Part shown: in pieces, positions 1-8,523 of the stretch
Layout: the number at the start of each line of letters is the position of its first letter
Numbering within the stretch: position 1 is the stretch's first letter
IMG/VR virus record: IMGVR_UViG_3300005288_000035
Location: 1 to 38,484 of that record
Length of the DNA: 38,484 bases
Source of the DNA: a virus
Direction: 5' to 3' (one strand)
The notes under the pieces: model-generated
Seen by the model: only the letters and a program-made list of their open reading frames with translations
Told to the model about the DNA's origin: nothing
Database searches by the model: none
Translations under genes and position numbers: made by a program

Positions 1-291
1 CCCCGAGAGGATGTCCCGACGCGACATGCCGCTGCCCGCGACAAAAGCGTTCGGGTCAAGCCACTCCGCGGACACGTCATAGACGGTCGGTGGCGTGGTC
101 GACTCTGAAGCGGTCAACGCCACAGTGAACGCGCCCGTGGTTTCGTTCGGGATGACCCTGATCGGGTCAGTGATGAACAACGTTTGCCCAGACGCGCTCG
201 CATCACGTGCAGTAAAAATCAGCACAGGCTGCTTCGCCCCGATCGGCAGATTCGCAAGGTTGCGCAGGAAGCCGGAAACTGTTTCAGCCAT
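1..291 (-). CDS. Tail protein, N-terminal part (cut by window edge)
   Basis: An open minus-strand frame starts at ATG 291 with a good ribosome site (GGAGG about five bases upstream) and runs 97 codons off the left edge without a stop. The visible part starts MAETVSGFLRNLANLPIGAK and is a compact, beta-rich, proline- and threonine-rich segment. It follows the other tail genes in the same direction, so a receptor-binding or tail-fibre protein is the likely role, which is inference from position. If the window ends were joined, the frame would stop after one more codon. That is more likely chance than a true circular junction. The divergent lipoprotein gene separates it from the preceding tail gene. 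Confidence 0.6.
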   Translation of the reverse strand, partial: MAETVSGFLRNLANLPIGAKQPVLIFTARDASASGQTLFITDPIRVIPNETTGAFTVALTASESTTPPTVYDVSAEWLDPNAFVAGSGMSRRDILSG

Positions 292-310
292 AAGGGCCTC
301 CAAATAGAAG

Positions 311-336
311 AAGCCCCCACGGAAGCGGAGGCTTTT
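311..336. terminator. Terminator-like hairpin between tail gene and lipoprotein
   Basis: AAGCC (311-315) pairs with GGCTT (330-334), with one mismatch and two more pairs inside, followed by TT on the plus strand and a pyrimidine-rich CTTCTTC on the minus strand. Its shape matches the hairpin before the tail-tube gene. It lies in the divergent gap upstream of both genes and may act in either direction. Confidence 0.4.
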
Positions 337-355
337 AATCGGTTCGCCGGGTTGG

Positions 356-368
356 TACACTCACGGCA
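356..368 (+). promoter_or_regulatory. Leaderless -10 element for the lipoprotein gene
   Basis: A TACACT hexamer (356-361) lies six bases before the ATG at 368, with no Shine-Dalgarno sequence between. This places the predicted transcript start at or next to the start codon, typical of leaderless genes in actinobacteria. A weak AT-rich -35 may lie near 333-338. The same geometry occurs before the repressor and prim-pol genes. Confidence 0.45.
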
Positions 369-790
369 TGAAGAAACTGGGGTGGGTCGGGGTTCTCGCA
401 AGCGTCATGCTGCTCGCAGGGTGTGCTGCGCCGGGTGGGCAGGCCTCGGAAGTGGCCCCGCCTGTAGCGGTGGACGAGCCAGCGCCGGCGCTCACCGCCG
501 AACCAGTCGAAGCGACTCCCGCAGAGGAAGAGTTCGACACCGCGATCCGCCGGATTCCCGGGCTCGAGAACGTCGATCAGGCTGACGCTCTGGCGGTCGG
601 GGAAGAGGTCTGCGCCCAACTGGATGCAGGCGTAGACCCGTCCACCATCACGGCAGTCGAAGCGACCGAGCGCATCAACAACTGGGATGCAATCGCCGTC
701 TCGGCTCTCACTCTCTGCACCGAGCACGTGGAGACCGTCCACGAGACATTCGGCGCGATCGTTCAGGCGGAGCTCGACGCCGCCAGTTGA
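368..790 (+). CDS. DUF732-like secreted lipoprotein (probable moron)
   Basis: This 140-residue protein has a clear lipoprotein signal: a Lys-Lys start, a hydrophobic stretch and the lipobox Leu-Ala-Gly-Cys with Cys19 as lipidation site. A Pro/Ala/Glu-rich linker follows (about 20-52). The C-terminal domain, with paired cysteines (Cys82 and Cys117) and the pattern ALAVGEEVCAQLDAG, resembles DUF732, a family of secreted actinobacterial proteins of unknown function. The gene is on the plus strand inside a minus-strand tail operon and overlaps the preceding tail gene tail-to-tail by 28 bases. With its apparent leaderless promoter it looks like a gene expressed from the prophage. A role at the cell surface, such as blocking superinfection, is inference. 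Confidence 0.8.
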   Translation: MKKLGWVGVLASVMLLAGCAAPGGQASEVAPPVAVDEPAPALTAEPVEATPAEEEFDTAIRRIPGLENVDQADALAVGEEVCAQLDAGVDPSTITAVEATERINNWDAIAVSALTLCTEHVETVHETFGAIVQAELDAAS

Positions 791-1809
791 GCCTCTAGCT
801 CCTCGATTCGCACCAACGCGGCCGCGAATTGGTCAGCGAGGATCTGAGTTCGGGCAAGCGCTAGTCGGTCATAAGCAACGCCCTCGATTTGTCCGTCAGC
901 GTCATAGGTCGTGAAGAGCTCCCCGCCTGCGGCGTGGACTTCCTCCGCGACCACACCAGGGACCCGACGAATCCCTAGCCCGTCAAAGGCTCGCTGTTGT
1001 GTGAGAGTCCACGGACGCGGCGCATCGTTCAGCTCAAAAGCCGTCGCCACCTCCCCTTCGTCGAGCCAGTCCTTCACTCGGACGCCGATGAGTGATTCCG
1101 ACAACACGGCCTCGCGTTGGTCGAGCTTGAACCGTGAGGCCGAACTGACTCGCTGCAGCAGGCCAGTCGTGGCATTCGCCACAACATAAGTCGTTCCGGT
1201 CGTGGTGTTCGTGCTGAGGTTGCTTAAAGTAGTCACCCCGCTCACTGAGAGGGTGCCAGCAACGGACGTTCCCCCAGCATTCGTCACCGATACCGAGTTC
1301 GAGCCTCCCTGCACTGTCACGCCACCCGGGCCAGCGGTCACCAGGCGATCGCTCACACCGAGTGCGAAGCCATCCGAAGCGCCGATCAGTTTCGCCGCGC
1401 CCACCTGCATCTGAGCAGCACCAGCGATCTGGGATAAGACGATCGGGTTCGCGCCCTCGATGGTGACCTTGCCGCCCGGCTTGACAGCCATGTCGCCCTT
1501 GAGCTCGGTGGCGCCCTCGATATGGAACGGGCCCTTTTGCGTGGTGTCGCCCTCGAAACGGGTCTCACCTGTTGCGGTGAGCTTGCCGGTGAACTTCGCG
1601 ATGTTCGTCCACTCGAACGTGCCCTCGCCTGTCAGCTTGCCCTCGATGACAACGCCACCCGAGGAGTCGACCAGGAGGACAGCGGTACCACCGACACGCA
1701 ACTGGCCTCGAGTGATGGACGAGAAGCCGAGCGGGTCAGCAGTCTCGAGCGCACGCAGACGGGCGAGGACATCAACCATCGGGTCATCGTTCAGATTGTC
1801 CAGAGTCAC
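763..1809 (-). CDS. Minor tail protein with S74-type chaperone domain
   Basis: A 348-residue tail-tip or fibre protein starting at GTG 1809, which overlaps the preceding stop as GTGA and has GGAGGTG upstream. Residues about 38-115 form short repeated beta strands (GKLTGEG, GKLTATG and similar), as in a beta-helix shaft. The C-terminal about 130 residues resemble the intramolecular chaperone domain of endosialidase-type fibres (Peptidase S74). A Ser-x-x-x-x-Lys motif at Ser223/Lys228 matches the autocleavage dyad, followed by a conserved GVVAEEV segment and a terminal coiled coil (about 315-342). Such domains trimerise the fibre and then cut themselves off. Cleavage here is inferred from the motif. 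Confidence 0.75.
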   Translation of the reverse strand: MTLDNLNDDPMVDVLARLRALETADPLGFSSITRGQLRVGGTAVLLVDSSGGVVIEGKLTGEGTFEWTNIAKFTGKLTATGETRFEGDTTQKGPFHIEGATELKGDMAVKPGGKVTIEGANPIVLSQIAGAAQMQVGAAKLIGASDGFALGVSDRLVTAGPGGVTVQGGSNSVSVTNAGGTSVAGTLSVSGVTTLSNLSTNTTTGTTYVVANATTGLLQRVSSASRFKLDQREAVLSESLIGVRVKDWLDEGEVATAFELNDAPRPWTLTQQRAFDGLGIRRVPGVVAEEVHAAGGELFTTYDADGQIEGVAYDRLALARTQILADQFAAALVRIEELEAQLAASSSA

Positions 1810-2906
1810 AGTTCTTGCACCTCCGGAGTCACCGTGCGAGACATGTCACCAGACACACCCAACACGTAGAACGTTTTCTGCCCGTCATCGAGCCACTCGT
1901 CATCACGGTTTTCCACGAGGACACGAGCACCCGGAACGCAGTCAGACAGCTTGAACAGTTCCTCACCGCCAGCATCGAATGCGTGCGTCAACTTGAACTC
2001 GTACTGCGCGACCGGGAACTCGTGCACACCCATCTCCGCAGTCGCCAACGAGTTCAGCTCTGCCTGCACGTCAGTCGCTTTCGCAGACCGTGAATCGTCC
2101 AGGTACGGAATCGTTGGCGTCACCGTTGCGCCAGCCTTGCCCACACGGATGTCCATCTCCGAGCCCTTGCCGACCATCAGCGCACCCGTCAACCGCCTGG
2201 CCGCATCCTTCACCTCGCGCAGGCCAGTGATGACCGGCTCCGGCACGTTCGTGGGGGCGTCGATGATCGCCCCGGGCAGCTTCGGAGAACCGAGAATGAC
2301 ATCCCAGAACAGCTTCCCGTTCACGTCCAACTTCGGCTGAAGGTAGAAGTCCACAGCGCCAGCCATCCGGCCAACCTCCGTGATCATGTCCTCCGCCTTC
2401 ATCAGCTGATAGTGAAACCATGTCTTGGAAATCGCGCCAGCAGAATCAGCCGGGAACCGCATCGGCAGAGTCCAGTTGCCCGGAACCGGCCGATACGATG
2501 CCGTCTTGATGACCGCCAATAGCAGCCCGCTCATGCTCTTCCCAACGACCTGAATCTGCGCCGTCGAGTTGTACTCATCCACGCCATACGCATGCCGTTT
2601 CGAGTAGATCAACCGCAGCTCAGAATGATCAACGGTCAGCACTCCCGTGTCCTTGTCATACTCGGTTCTCAGGATGATCCCCGCATACACAGGAACACCG
2701 TCATCCATCACCACAAGGACACGCGACCAGTCCTGGAACAAGTCCCGTGCCACTGATCGCGGCACCTTCGTGGCCTCATCCCGGAGCTGAAACTTGTGCT
2801 GCCCAGAACCCACCGCGGTAGACGATGTCCGCCACGAACCCGCAGCCGGAAAGACGTCATCCAACGAGTTGCCCGTCAGAAGGTCATAGATGCCAAAAGA
2901 CCACAT
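1806..2906 (-). CDS. Minor tail protein, baseplate hub / Tal-like
   Basis: A 366-residue protein starting at ATG 2906 behind AGGAGG. It opens with a tryptophan-rich segment containing YDLLTGNSL and carries strands typical of the hub (gp27-like) proteins of siphovirus tail tips. Order supports this: tape measure, distal tail protein, then this gene, then the fibre protein, the usual place for the tail-associated hub. No lysin domain is visible, and the length is short for a Tal with one. It starts 9 bases after the preceding gene's stop and its TGA overlaps the next GTG. Confidence 0.65.
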   Translation of the reverse strand: MWSFGIYDLLTGNSLDDVFPAAGSWRTSSTAVGSGQHKFQLRDEATKVPRSVARDLFQDWSRVLVVMDDGVPVYAGIILRTEYDKDTGVLTVDHSELRLIYSKRHAYGVDEYNSTAQIQVVGKSMSGLLLAVIKTASYRPVPGNWTLPMRFPADSAGAISKTWFHYQLMKAEDMITEVGRMAGAVDFYLQPKLDVNGKLFWDVILGSPKLPGAIIDAPTNVPEPVITGLREVKDAARRLTGALMVGKGSEMDIRVGKAGATVTPTIPYLDDSRSAKATDVQAELNSLATAEMGVHEFPVAQYEFKLTHAFDAGGEELFKLSDCVPGARVLVENRDDEWLDDGQKTFYVLGVSGDMSRTVTPEVQEL

Positions 2907-2915
2907 CCGAACCTC

Positions 2916-3686
2916 CTAAATGAACGTGTCTGGTGTGAACGGGGTGATGAGGCCAGCGCCGGCAGAAGCAGTGACCGAGATCGCCACCTGAGCGCCACCC
3001 TTCACCGCGATCGTGTCGCGACGAGACGTAGCACCAACCTGCAGAACGCCATCCAACTTCAGGCGCCCAGTCGCAGTGTTGTACTCGTGCACATGCCCCA
3101 TGGTGAGCGGCTGAGTCACAATGACTTTCTTGCCACCCGGGAGGTTCAACGTGTACCCCGAAGTCATGCTCGAGGTCGGCGTGATCACCAGCACCGGGGA
3201 CGCTTTGAAGTTGCCGTAGTGGAAGATCGTCACCGATGCTGCCGCTGCGGCCGTGTTCATGGCCCCGAATAGTTGCGGCTTCGCGAACTTCAGCTGCAGC
3301 AGGTAGTCGGCGCGCGTCCCCCATAGAACGGGCTCCCACTGAGGGGCTTCAGCCAAGCGCGCATCTGCCCAGAGGGGGCCGTTGGGGAGGTCAAACACAA
3401 CCCGCCCGCGCTCACCCCCCGCGAGAAGCCCGGTGAGCTCATGATTGCGGTGGAGCCACTCGCCAACAGACGGCGCAATGCACGGCCCCTCGATCGACAC
3501 GATGCGGCCAGAGCGAAACACTGGTACGTCGAACTCGCCATGAGCCTCGGGGATCTCGACAGTGCTAGAGCGAACTCCAACACCGCCGAGAACACCCGTC
3601 AGCCCCGCATCCTTGATGTAGAACCCGTCATTTCCCGCGCCACCCCAGAAGGTAAGCCCGCCAACGCGCACGCACGTTTCGCTCAC
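2916..3686 (-). CDS. Distal tail protein (Dit-like)
   Basis: A 256-residue protein starting at GTG 3686, which overlaps the tape-measure stop. The N-terminal part (about 1-130), with strands around GVRSSTVEIPEAHGEFDVPV, matches the ring-forming N-domain of siphovirus distal tail proteins. The C-terminal half is a beta-sandwich with the sequence SGYTLNLPGGKKVIVTQP near its middle, as in the Dit galectin-like part. It would form the ring that joins the tail tube to the tip. Position directly after the tape measure is the standard one. Confidence 0.7.
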   Translation of the reverse strand: MSETCVRVGGLTFWGGAGNDGFYIKDAGLTGVLGGVGVRSSTVEIPEAHGEFDVPVFRSGRIVSIEGPCIAPSVGEWLHRNHELTGLLAGGERGRVVFDLPNGPLWADARLAEAPQWEPVLWGTRADYLLQLKFAKPQLFGAMNTAAAAASVTIFHYGNFKASPVLVITPTSSMTSGYTLNLPGGKKVIVTQPLTMGHVHEYNTATGRLKLDGVLQVGATSRRDTIAVKGGAQVAISVTASAGAGLITPFTPDTFI

Positions 3687-6574
3687 GCGTTCCTCCTCAA
3701 TGACCAGTTCTGCCGGTTGTCGACAACATCAGCGATCTCGTTTGCATCCGGGCCGTTCGCTGTGACGTTCACCGTGGAGTTGATGACCTTTGAGCTCGAC
3801 ACCGAGGCCGGCTGCTCGTATCGAATGTCACGGCCGGACACGTGCCCAGCCGTGCCGCCCGACGCGAGCCGGCCAGCCGCCAAGTACTCGTCCAGCCGGT
3901 CAGCGTTGATCGCCTTCAGCAGTGGACGGTGCTTGTTCGCCATCGCCGCTCGAGTTACTTCCTCACCGTTCGACAGCCACGAGAGAATCGAATCTGACGT
4001 GCCCGTTCCCGGGCCGACGATCGTTCCGCCCTCCGCGTTGTAGGCAGCCTTCGCTTCACCCGGAGCGGCGCCTGAATCGATCGCCGCTTGGATGAGCACC
4101 TGTCGGTTGCGCGTCAGGTTGTCAAGAACGGCTGCAGCTTCCTCGGCCCCAATCAGCGCAACCTTCGTGCCGATGTCCTCCGGAGTGGCCAGCAGGCGCG
4201 CAATGTAGACGTCTGCCGCTTCCCCGGTGACGCCGAACTGCTCGAGCTGCAGCCGCAGCGCTTCTCGCCCGCGCTCGAGTGCCGCGTTCGACTCATCCTG
4301 CGAGCCGGTCTGCGTCAGGATCTGAGCAGCGGCCTCGTTGGCCGATGCCGCGATGCTGTCTAGCGCCGCCTCGTTGTCGCGTCCTGCCTGCGTTCCGATA
4401 TCCAGCGATGCAATGAACCCGTCAAGCGAACCTGTCGCCTCCACGTACTCATCCTTCTGAGCCTGCAAAGTCGTGGTCGCATCATCGACGGACTGCTCAA
4501 ACGATCGGTTGGCGGCATTCGCATCCAACGTCACCTTGCCGAAGTTCGCGATCTCCTCAGCCAGACCCGAGATGTCTTCGCTGGCCTGGCTCGCTACGCC
4601 CGCCATTTCGGAGAGGGTGTCGGTGTTCTTCTTCGCCGCCTCCTGCGCGAGCTTCGCCGCAGTCTTCCCCTTGCCCATTGCTAGGTTGAGAATGTCCTGC
4701 TCGGTCGACGCGTCCCCCGCTTCGGCAGCGATCTTCGTGAGTGCCGCCGAGTAGTCATCACCGAGGAGCTGCAGCAGCTTCTTCGCGTTCTCCTCGCCGC
4801 CGCCCATCATGTCCAACATGGCGTTGAACTGGTCGGTAGCTGCGGGCAGATCGTTCGTAGCCAAAGCCGCCAGGGTGCCACCAAGAGACTTGAACTGTGC
4901 CTCGTTCTTGGTGATCCCGTTCGCGAGATCCTTCACTGCAGGGATCCAGCCCAGAACAGCTTCCGTCGCACCCCACGCACCCTTGTTGACCGCGTACGTG
5001 AAGCCCTCAAGCCCGGAGTCAGTCAGCTTTCGCGCTGCCTCCGCCATGCCGTTCGTAGCATTCGTGGTGCCCTGCATACCGGAGAACAGTGCGTCGAGAT
5101 CCTTGCTCGAATCCCCAACGCCATTCAGGGCCGCATTCAGCTTCTCGACATCGGTTGCCGAGAGCTCACCGACGCGGCCGAGACCAGAGACGGCAGTGGA
5201 TGCGACCATGACGCCGGCAACCAACAGGCCACCCTTGCCGAGAGTCTTTGCGAGGTTCTTGCCGGTCATGTCCAGCTGGACCATTGCGGCCCGCGTCTGA
5301 ACCATCCGAGGAGCGAGCAACAGCAGCCCGCCGCCGAACAGCGCAACACCCGTGGTGAGCGCCGCGACAACCGAAACAACGGCCATCACGGGCTCCGGAA
5401 GATCGGCAATGAAGTCCGCGAAGTCAGCAGTACCCGCTGCGGCATCACTGATCGCGGGCAGCAACGTCTCACCGAATGAGATCGCTGCATCGTTGATCGA
5501 GCCCTGCGTCTTCTGCAGCTGCGCCTCAACAGTTGCGTAACGCTTCTCTGCCTCCGTCAACAGGGCAGTGTTCTCAGCCCACGACGCGTTGCCCATCTCG
5601 AGCGAATCACGCAGCAGGTCACCCGAGTTCGCCATGCCGAGCAGCGCGTTAGATACGCGAATGTCAGACTGGCCCAGATCGTCAAGAGTGGTGAACACGT
5701 CACCGCCAGCCGCATTCACACGGCCAAGCCCCTCCACGAATGTCGCCACGGCATCGGCCGGGTCGTCCTTGAAAGACTTCGAGAACTCCGCCGATGAGAC
5801 GCCTGCTACCTCGGAGAACAGCTCGAGCTTCTCGCCGCCCTGAGAGACGGACTTCGCCATGTCGGTCATGATGCGCGAGATGGCAGAACCACCAGCCTCG
5901 ACATCGATACCCACCGATGCAAGAGCGTTCGCGAAACCCAGAACTTCACCCTCAGTGAGGCCGATGATCTTTCCGGCACCAGCGATTCGCTGCGACATCT
6001 GAATGATGTCCCGCTCCGTCGACGCACCATCGTTACCGAGCGCAACAAGCGATGCGCCAAGACGGCCGACATCACCAGGCGCGGTCTGCATGATGTTCAT
6101 CAGCTGAGCCATCGACGTTGCCGCTTCATCAGCGGTCAGGTTCGTGGTCTCACCGAGATCCACCATGACTTTCGTGAAGTCCACAACTGAGTCAGCTTTC
6201 ACGCCCAACTGGCCGGCAGCCTCAGCCACCGCGGCAATCTCCGCGTGCGTGGCGGGCAGCTCGCGGGCGAGCCCTCGCAGGCCATCCTCGATCGCTGCCA
6301 ACTGCTCAGGGGTGCCGTCAACGGTCTTCGTGACGCCCGTCCAAGCCGACTGCCAATCAAGCGCAGCCTTCGAGGAAAGGGCCATGCCAGCCGCAAGAGC
6401 CAGCCCCATCTTCAGCGAGTCACCGCCGAGCTGGTGCATGGCCTCCCGCTGCTCCGCAAGACGCTTCGCGGCGTCATCTGTGGCATCCTTCGTGGCCCGC
6501 TTCATGCGGCTCACGCCCGCGACATAATCGCTGATCTGTGCACCAAACTTGACTGTTACGACGCGCTCTGACAT
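3683..6574 (-). CDS. Tape measure protein
   Basis: The largest gene, 963 residues, starts at ATG 6574 with GGAGG upstream. Residues about 80-340 match the TP901-type core, with the recognisable run of AEAAGQLG, LGETTNLTADEAA and RIMTDMAKSV. A hydrophobic segment near residues 390-425 (VVSVVAALTTGVALFGGG) can insert in a membrane, and long helical regions follow. Tape measures set tail length at about 1.5 angstroms per residue, so the tail should be near 140-145 nm; this is an estimate. It lies just after the frameshifted chaperones that assemble around it. Confidence 0.93.
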   Translation of the reverse strand: MSERVVTVKFGAQISDYVAGVSRMKRATKDATDDAAKRLAEQREAMHQLGGDSLKMGLALAAGMALSSKAALDWQSAWTGVTKTVDGTPEQLAAIEDGLRGLARELPATHAEIAAVAEAAGQLGVKADSVVDFTKVMVDLGETTNLTADEAATSMAQLMNIMQTAPGDVGRLGASLVALGNDGASTERDIIQMSQRIAGAGKIIGLTEGEVLGFANALASVGIDVEAGGSAISRIMTDMAKSVSQGGEKLELFSEVAGVSSAEFSKSFKDDPADAVATFVEGLGRVNAAGGDVFTTLDDLGQSDIRVSNALLGMANSGDLLRDSLEMGNASWAENTALLTEAEKRYATVEAQLQKTQGSINDAAISFGETLLPAISDAAAGTADFADFIADLPEPVMAVVSVVAALTTGVALFGGGLLLLAPRMVQTRAAMVQLDMTGKNLAKTLGKGGLLVAGVMVASTAVSGLGRVGELSATDVEKLNAALNGVGDSSKDLDALFSGMQGTTNATNGMAEAARKLTDSGLEGFTYAVNKGAWGATEAVLGWIPAVKDLANGITKNEAQFKSLGGTLAALATNDLPAATDQFNAMLDMMGGGEENAKKLLQLLGDDYSAALTKIAAEAGDASTEQDILNLAMGKGKTAAKLAQEAAKKNTDTLSEMAGVASQASEDISGLAEEIANFGKVTLDANAANRSFEQSVDDATTTLQAQKDEYVEATGSLDGFIASLDIGTQAGRDNEAALDSIAASANEAAAQILTQTGSQDESNAALERGREALRLQLEQFGVTGEAADVYIARLLATPEDIGTKVALIGAEEAAAVLDNLTRNRQVLIQAAIDSGAAPGEAKAAYNAEGGTIVGPGTGTSDSILSWLSNGEEVTRAAMANKHRPLLKAINADRLDEYLAAGRLASGGTAGHVSGRDIRYEQPASVSSSKVINSTVNVTANGPDANEIADVVDNRQNWSLRRNA

Positions 6575-6611
6575 TCGGGCCTCCGTCGTGTGTCGCTATT
6601 TGGTTGTGCCG

Positions 6612-7417
6612 CTAATCGCGGTATCGGACCCCCCAGCGGTGACCGTTACGGTTCACCGGGTAGTCCTTCTTGTCGTGCTTCTTGTAGAAGGCGTCGGCGG
6701 CGTCGTGCTGCGCCTTGTCCGCGTAGTCCACGAGGGGCTTGTCGAAGCCCTCGAACGCGAACTGATTCGCAGGGTCCAGAGCCTCGGCCATCGGGATTCC
6801 GTGCGGGCCGATCTCTCGCGCATCGACGCGTGACGCCAGCAGCATCGCGCGATCGTCTGGCGACCACTCGGATTCAGTGATCGACACTGAGCGCACCAAG
6901 CGGCCAGCATCGTCGTACTCGTACCGGGTTACCGTGAGCGGCGTCCAGCCCGCCAGGACGCGAGGCGAGACGCCTACTTCGCGGGCGAGCGCCGCTTCTT
7001 CACGGAAGCCGGCCGCAATGCTTTTTTTGCCTGCTCCAACCTCTGCTCAGGCAAGAAGTCGTGCAGGGCAAGCAGCGTGTCAGCGACGGCTTGAAAGTCA
7101 CGGGCCGAGATCGCTTTGAACAGCTTTGCCCACTGATCGATAGTGAGCGAGACGGGCTCGCCGTCAACGAGACGTACACCCGACTGCGGCGCCGCCACAC
7201 GAGCAGTTCCGTGGTAGTTGTGCCCGAAGTGGCGGTCAATCTGAGACTGTGGCCGCATCGGGTTGAGGGCCCGCGCGTCAGCCCAATCGGCAGAGTCGAG
7301 CTCGGTGAACTTCAGTGTCCACACCGAACCGCCAACGAGCACGTCAACGGTTTCGGAAGCAGGCTCAGCCGTGCGCTTCTCGAGCGCCGCATCCAGTGTT
7401 GCGTCAAGGTCATCCAT
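6612..7417 (-). CDS. Tail assembly chaperone GT (made by -1 frameshift)
   Basis: The long tail-assembly chaperone is made when ribosomes slip back one base on a seven-A run in the mRNA (7028-7022, read GCA AAA AAA G). Zero-frame codons from 7417 give 132 residues, then the -1 frame continues for about 136 residues to the stop at 6612. The -1 frame just after the slip reads AALAREVGVSPRVLAGWTPL, classic for the T domain of actinophage gpGT. The frame has no good start codon of its own, which supports the frameshift. The protein should bind the tape measure during tail assembly. Confidence 0.85.
6974..7417 (-). CDS. Tail assembly chaperone G
   Basis: The unshifted product has 147 residues from ATG 7417, preceded by GGGGATG; a TTG one codon upstream is less likely. 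It is rich in Asp and Ala, with SVWTLKFTELDSADWADARA in the first third, as in gpG-like proteins located between the tail-tube and tape-measure genes. Its end, after the slip site, is basic (KKRRSPAK). G and GT are expected in a fixed ratio set by the slippery sequence. Confidence 0.85.
   Translation of the reverse strand: MDDLDATLDAALEKRTAEPASETVDVLVGGSVWTLKFTELDSADWADARALNPMRPQSQIDRHFGHNYHGTARVAAPQSGVRLVDGEPVSLTIDQWAKLFKAISARDFQAVADTLLALHDFLPEQRLEQAKKALRPASVKKRRSPAK
7022..7030 (-). promoter_or_regulatory. Programmed -1 frameshift slippery site
   Basis: The mRNA reads GCAAAAAAAG, with A7 at 7028-7022 in register A AAA AAA, so both tRNA-Lys can re-pair in the -1 frame. The -1 frame is open for 136 codons past this point with chaperone-like content. 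Confidence 0.85.
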
Positions 7418-7448
7418 CAAAACATCCCCATGTCATCCCCATGAGGTG

Positions 7449-7490
7449 AAACCTGCCGGGGCGCATGGGGGAACACCCCGGCAGGGGTTT
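7449..7490 (-). terminator. Strong stem-loop just after the tail-tube gene
   Basis: CCTGCCGGGG (7452-7461) pairs perfectly with CCCCGGCAGG (7476-7485), with AAA/TTT flanks across a two-base bulge. It lies right after the tail-tube stop and before the chaperone gene. With no clear T-run it may be a weak terminator or an mRNA-stabilising hairpin that lowers expression of downstream tail genes. Confidence 0.55.
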
Positions 7491-7492
7491 CG

Positions 7493-7981
7493 CTAAGCGA
7501 CGAGAACGCCGCCGTGCACGGTGGGTGCGGTGATGTAGAGCGTCTGCGAGATCGTGTCGAGACCGTTCTCCGTGGGCGCATCCGGGCGCTGCACGCCGGC
7601 GATGTACGTGATGACATCTGCCTTCTGTGCGACCGTTGCGACAACCGAGTTGTCGACGCCGCGGCGGATGTTCAGCTGGCCTTCAGTGCCGGCCGCGAGA
7701 ACTACCGCAGCCGAACCCGGGTCTTCGGACGCGACGTACTTGACCTCGAGGGTTTCGGTCACCTTGCCCGGTCGCGACAGATCCTGCACGAGTGTCAGGC
7801 GCTTGTCATCGACAGTCGCCTGCGAAATGGACCAGTTGAACCCGTCCGGGGTGAAGCTGTACGTCAGCGCCTTGCCGGCGTTGATGATCGCCACCGACAG
7901 CGCATTGGCCGCCTTCGTGACCTGCGTGATCCGCCACTTGCCGTCGCTCTGTGTGGACGCTGGAACGTTTTCCAAAGCCAT
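7493..7981 (-). CDS. Major tail protein (tail tube)
   Basis: A 162-residue protein starting at ATG 7981 with AAAGGAG seven bases upstream. An upstream extension of the frame crosses a terminator and is not coding. The sequence is beta-rich with a central LVQDLSRPGKVTETLEVKYV and fits the tube-forming major tail protein by size and position, between the tail terminator and the G/GT chaperones. The cistron has its own flanking signals: a terminator upstream (8061-8086) and a strong hairpin downstream. This suggests separate, high expression. Confidence 0.8.
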   Translation of the reverse strand: MALENVPASTQSDGKWRITQVTKAANALSVAIINAGKALTYSFTPDGFNWSISQATVDDKRLTLVQDLSRPGKVTETLEVKYVASEDPGSAAVVLAAGTEGQLNIRRGVDNSVVATVAQKADVITYIAGVQRPDAPTENGLDTISQTLYITAPTVHGGVLVA

Positions 7982-8060
7982 GTGATTCTCCTTTGTTGAA
8001 AGTGCCCATCGGAGAAACCGAAGGACGTAAACCCACGGATGTGGGCAGTAGGTGGGCATG

Positions 8061-8086
8061 AAAAAAGCCCCACCGGAGTGAGGCTT
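8061..8086 (-). terminator. Intrinsic terminator upstream of the tail-tube gene
   Basis: On the minus strand, AAGCC-t-CAC pairs with GTG-g-GGCTT around a four-base loop and is followed by six T (8066-8061). It ends or reduces readthrough from the head-connector genes before the tail-tube gene. Confidence 0.75.
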
Positions 8087-8100
8087 GAGAAGTTGTGGGG

Positions 8101-8523
8101 CTAGGCCCGCCAGGACTGAAAAGTGAGGTCCATGTCGAGGTACCACATGGGCGGCTTCACTGCGTGGTCAGGCTCGACCAGAGCGGAGTCCGTCAACCGG
8201 ACAGCCCCACATCGACGGCCAGTAACGACTGGCACCTGACCCACAACGCCGTTCATGACGTACTGTGCGACAGTTCGTGCACTGTTAGCGGATATGCCAA
8301 CGCATCGTGCTTGGAACGTGTACTCGGCATCACTGTCAGGCAGCTGCAGGGCGGTGAAGCGATTGTCGTTCAACTCGTCAGGGCCACCGCCGTAGAGGAT
8401 CACGTATGACGCCCGCACAAGTCCGCCCGTGCTGTCGAGCAGTGCCGTGTCCTCCACCTTCACGGCGGCGGGAACAGCAGCCACAACGAGGGCTTTCATG
8501 CCTACGAAATGGTTCAGCATCAC
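8101..8523 (-). CDS. Tail terminator protein
   Basis: About 139-140 residues. The start is GTG 8523 or the adjacent ATG 8520, overlapping the stop of the preceding gene. The protein fits the tail-completion family (SPP1 gp17-like) by size, order and beta-strand pattern; LVEPDHAVKPPMWYLDMDL near the C-terminus matches the terminal strands of that fold. It would cap the tail tube and join it to the head. The assignment rests mainly on its slot between the gp10-like neck gene and the tail tube. Confidence 0.6.
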   Translation of the reverse strand: MMLNHFVGMKALVVAAVPAAVKVEDTALLDSTGGLVRASYVILYGGGPDELNDNRFTALQLPDSDAEYTFQARCVGISANSARTVAQYVMNGVVGQVPVVTGRRCGAVRLTDSALVEPDHAVKPPMWYLDMDLTFQSWRA

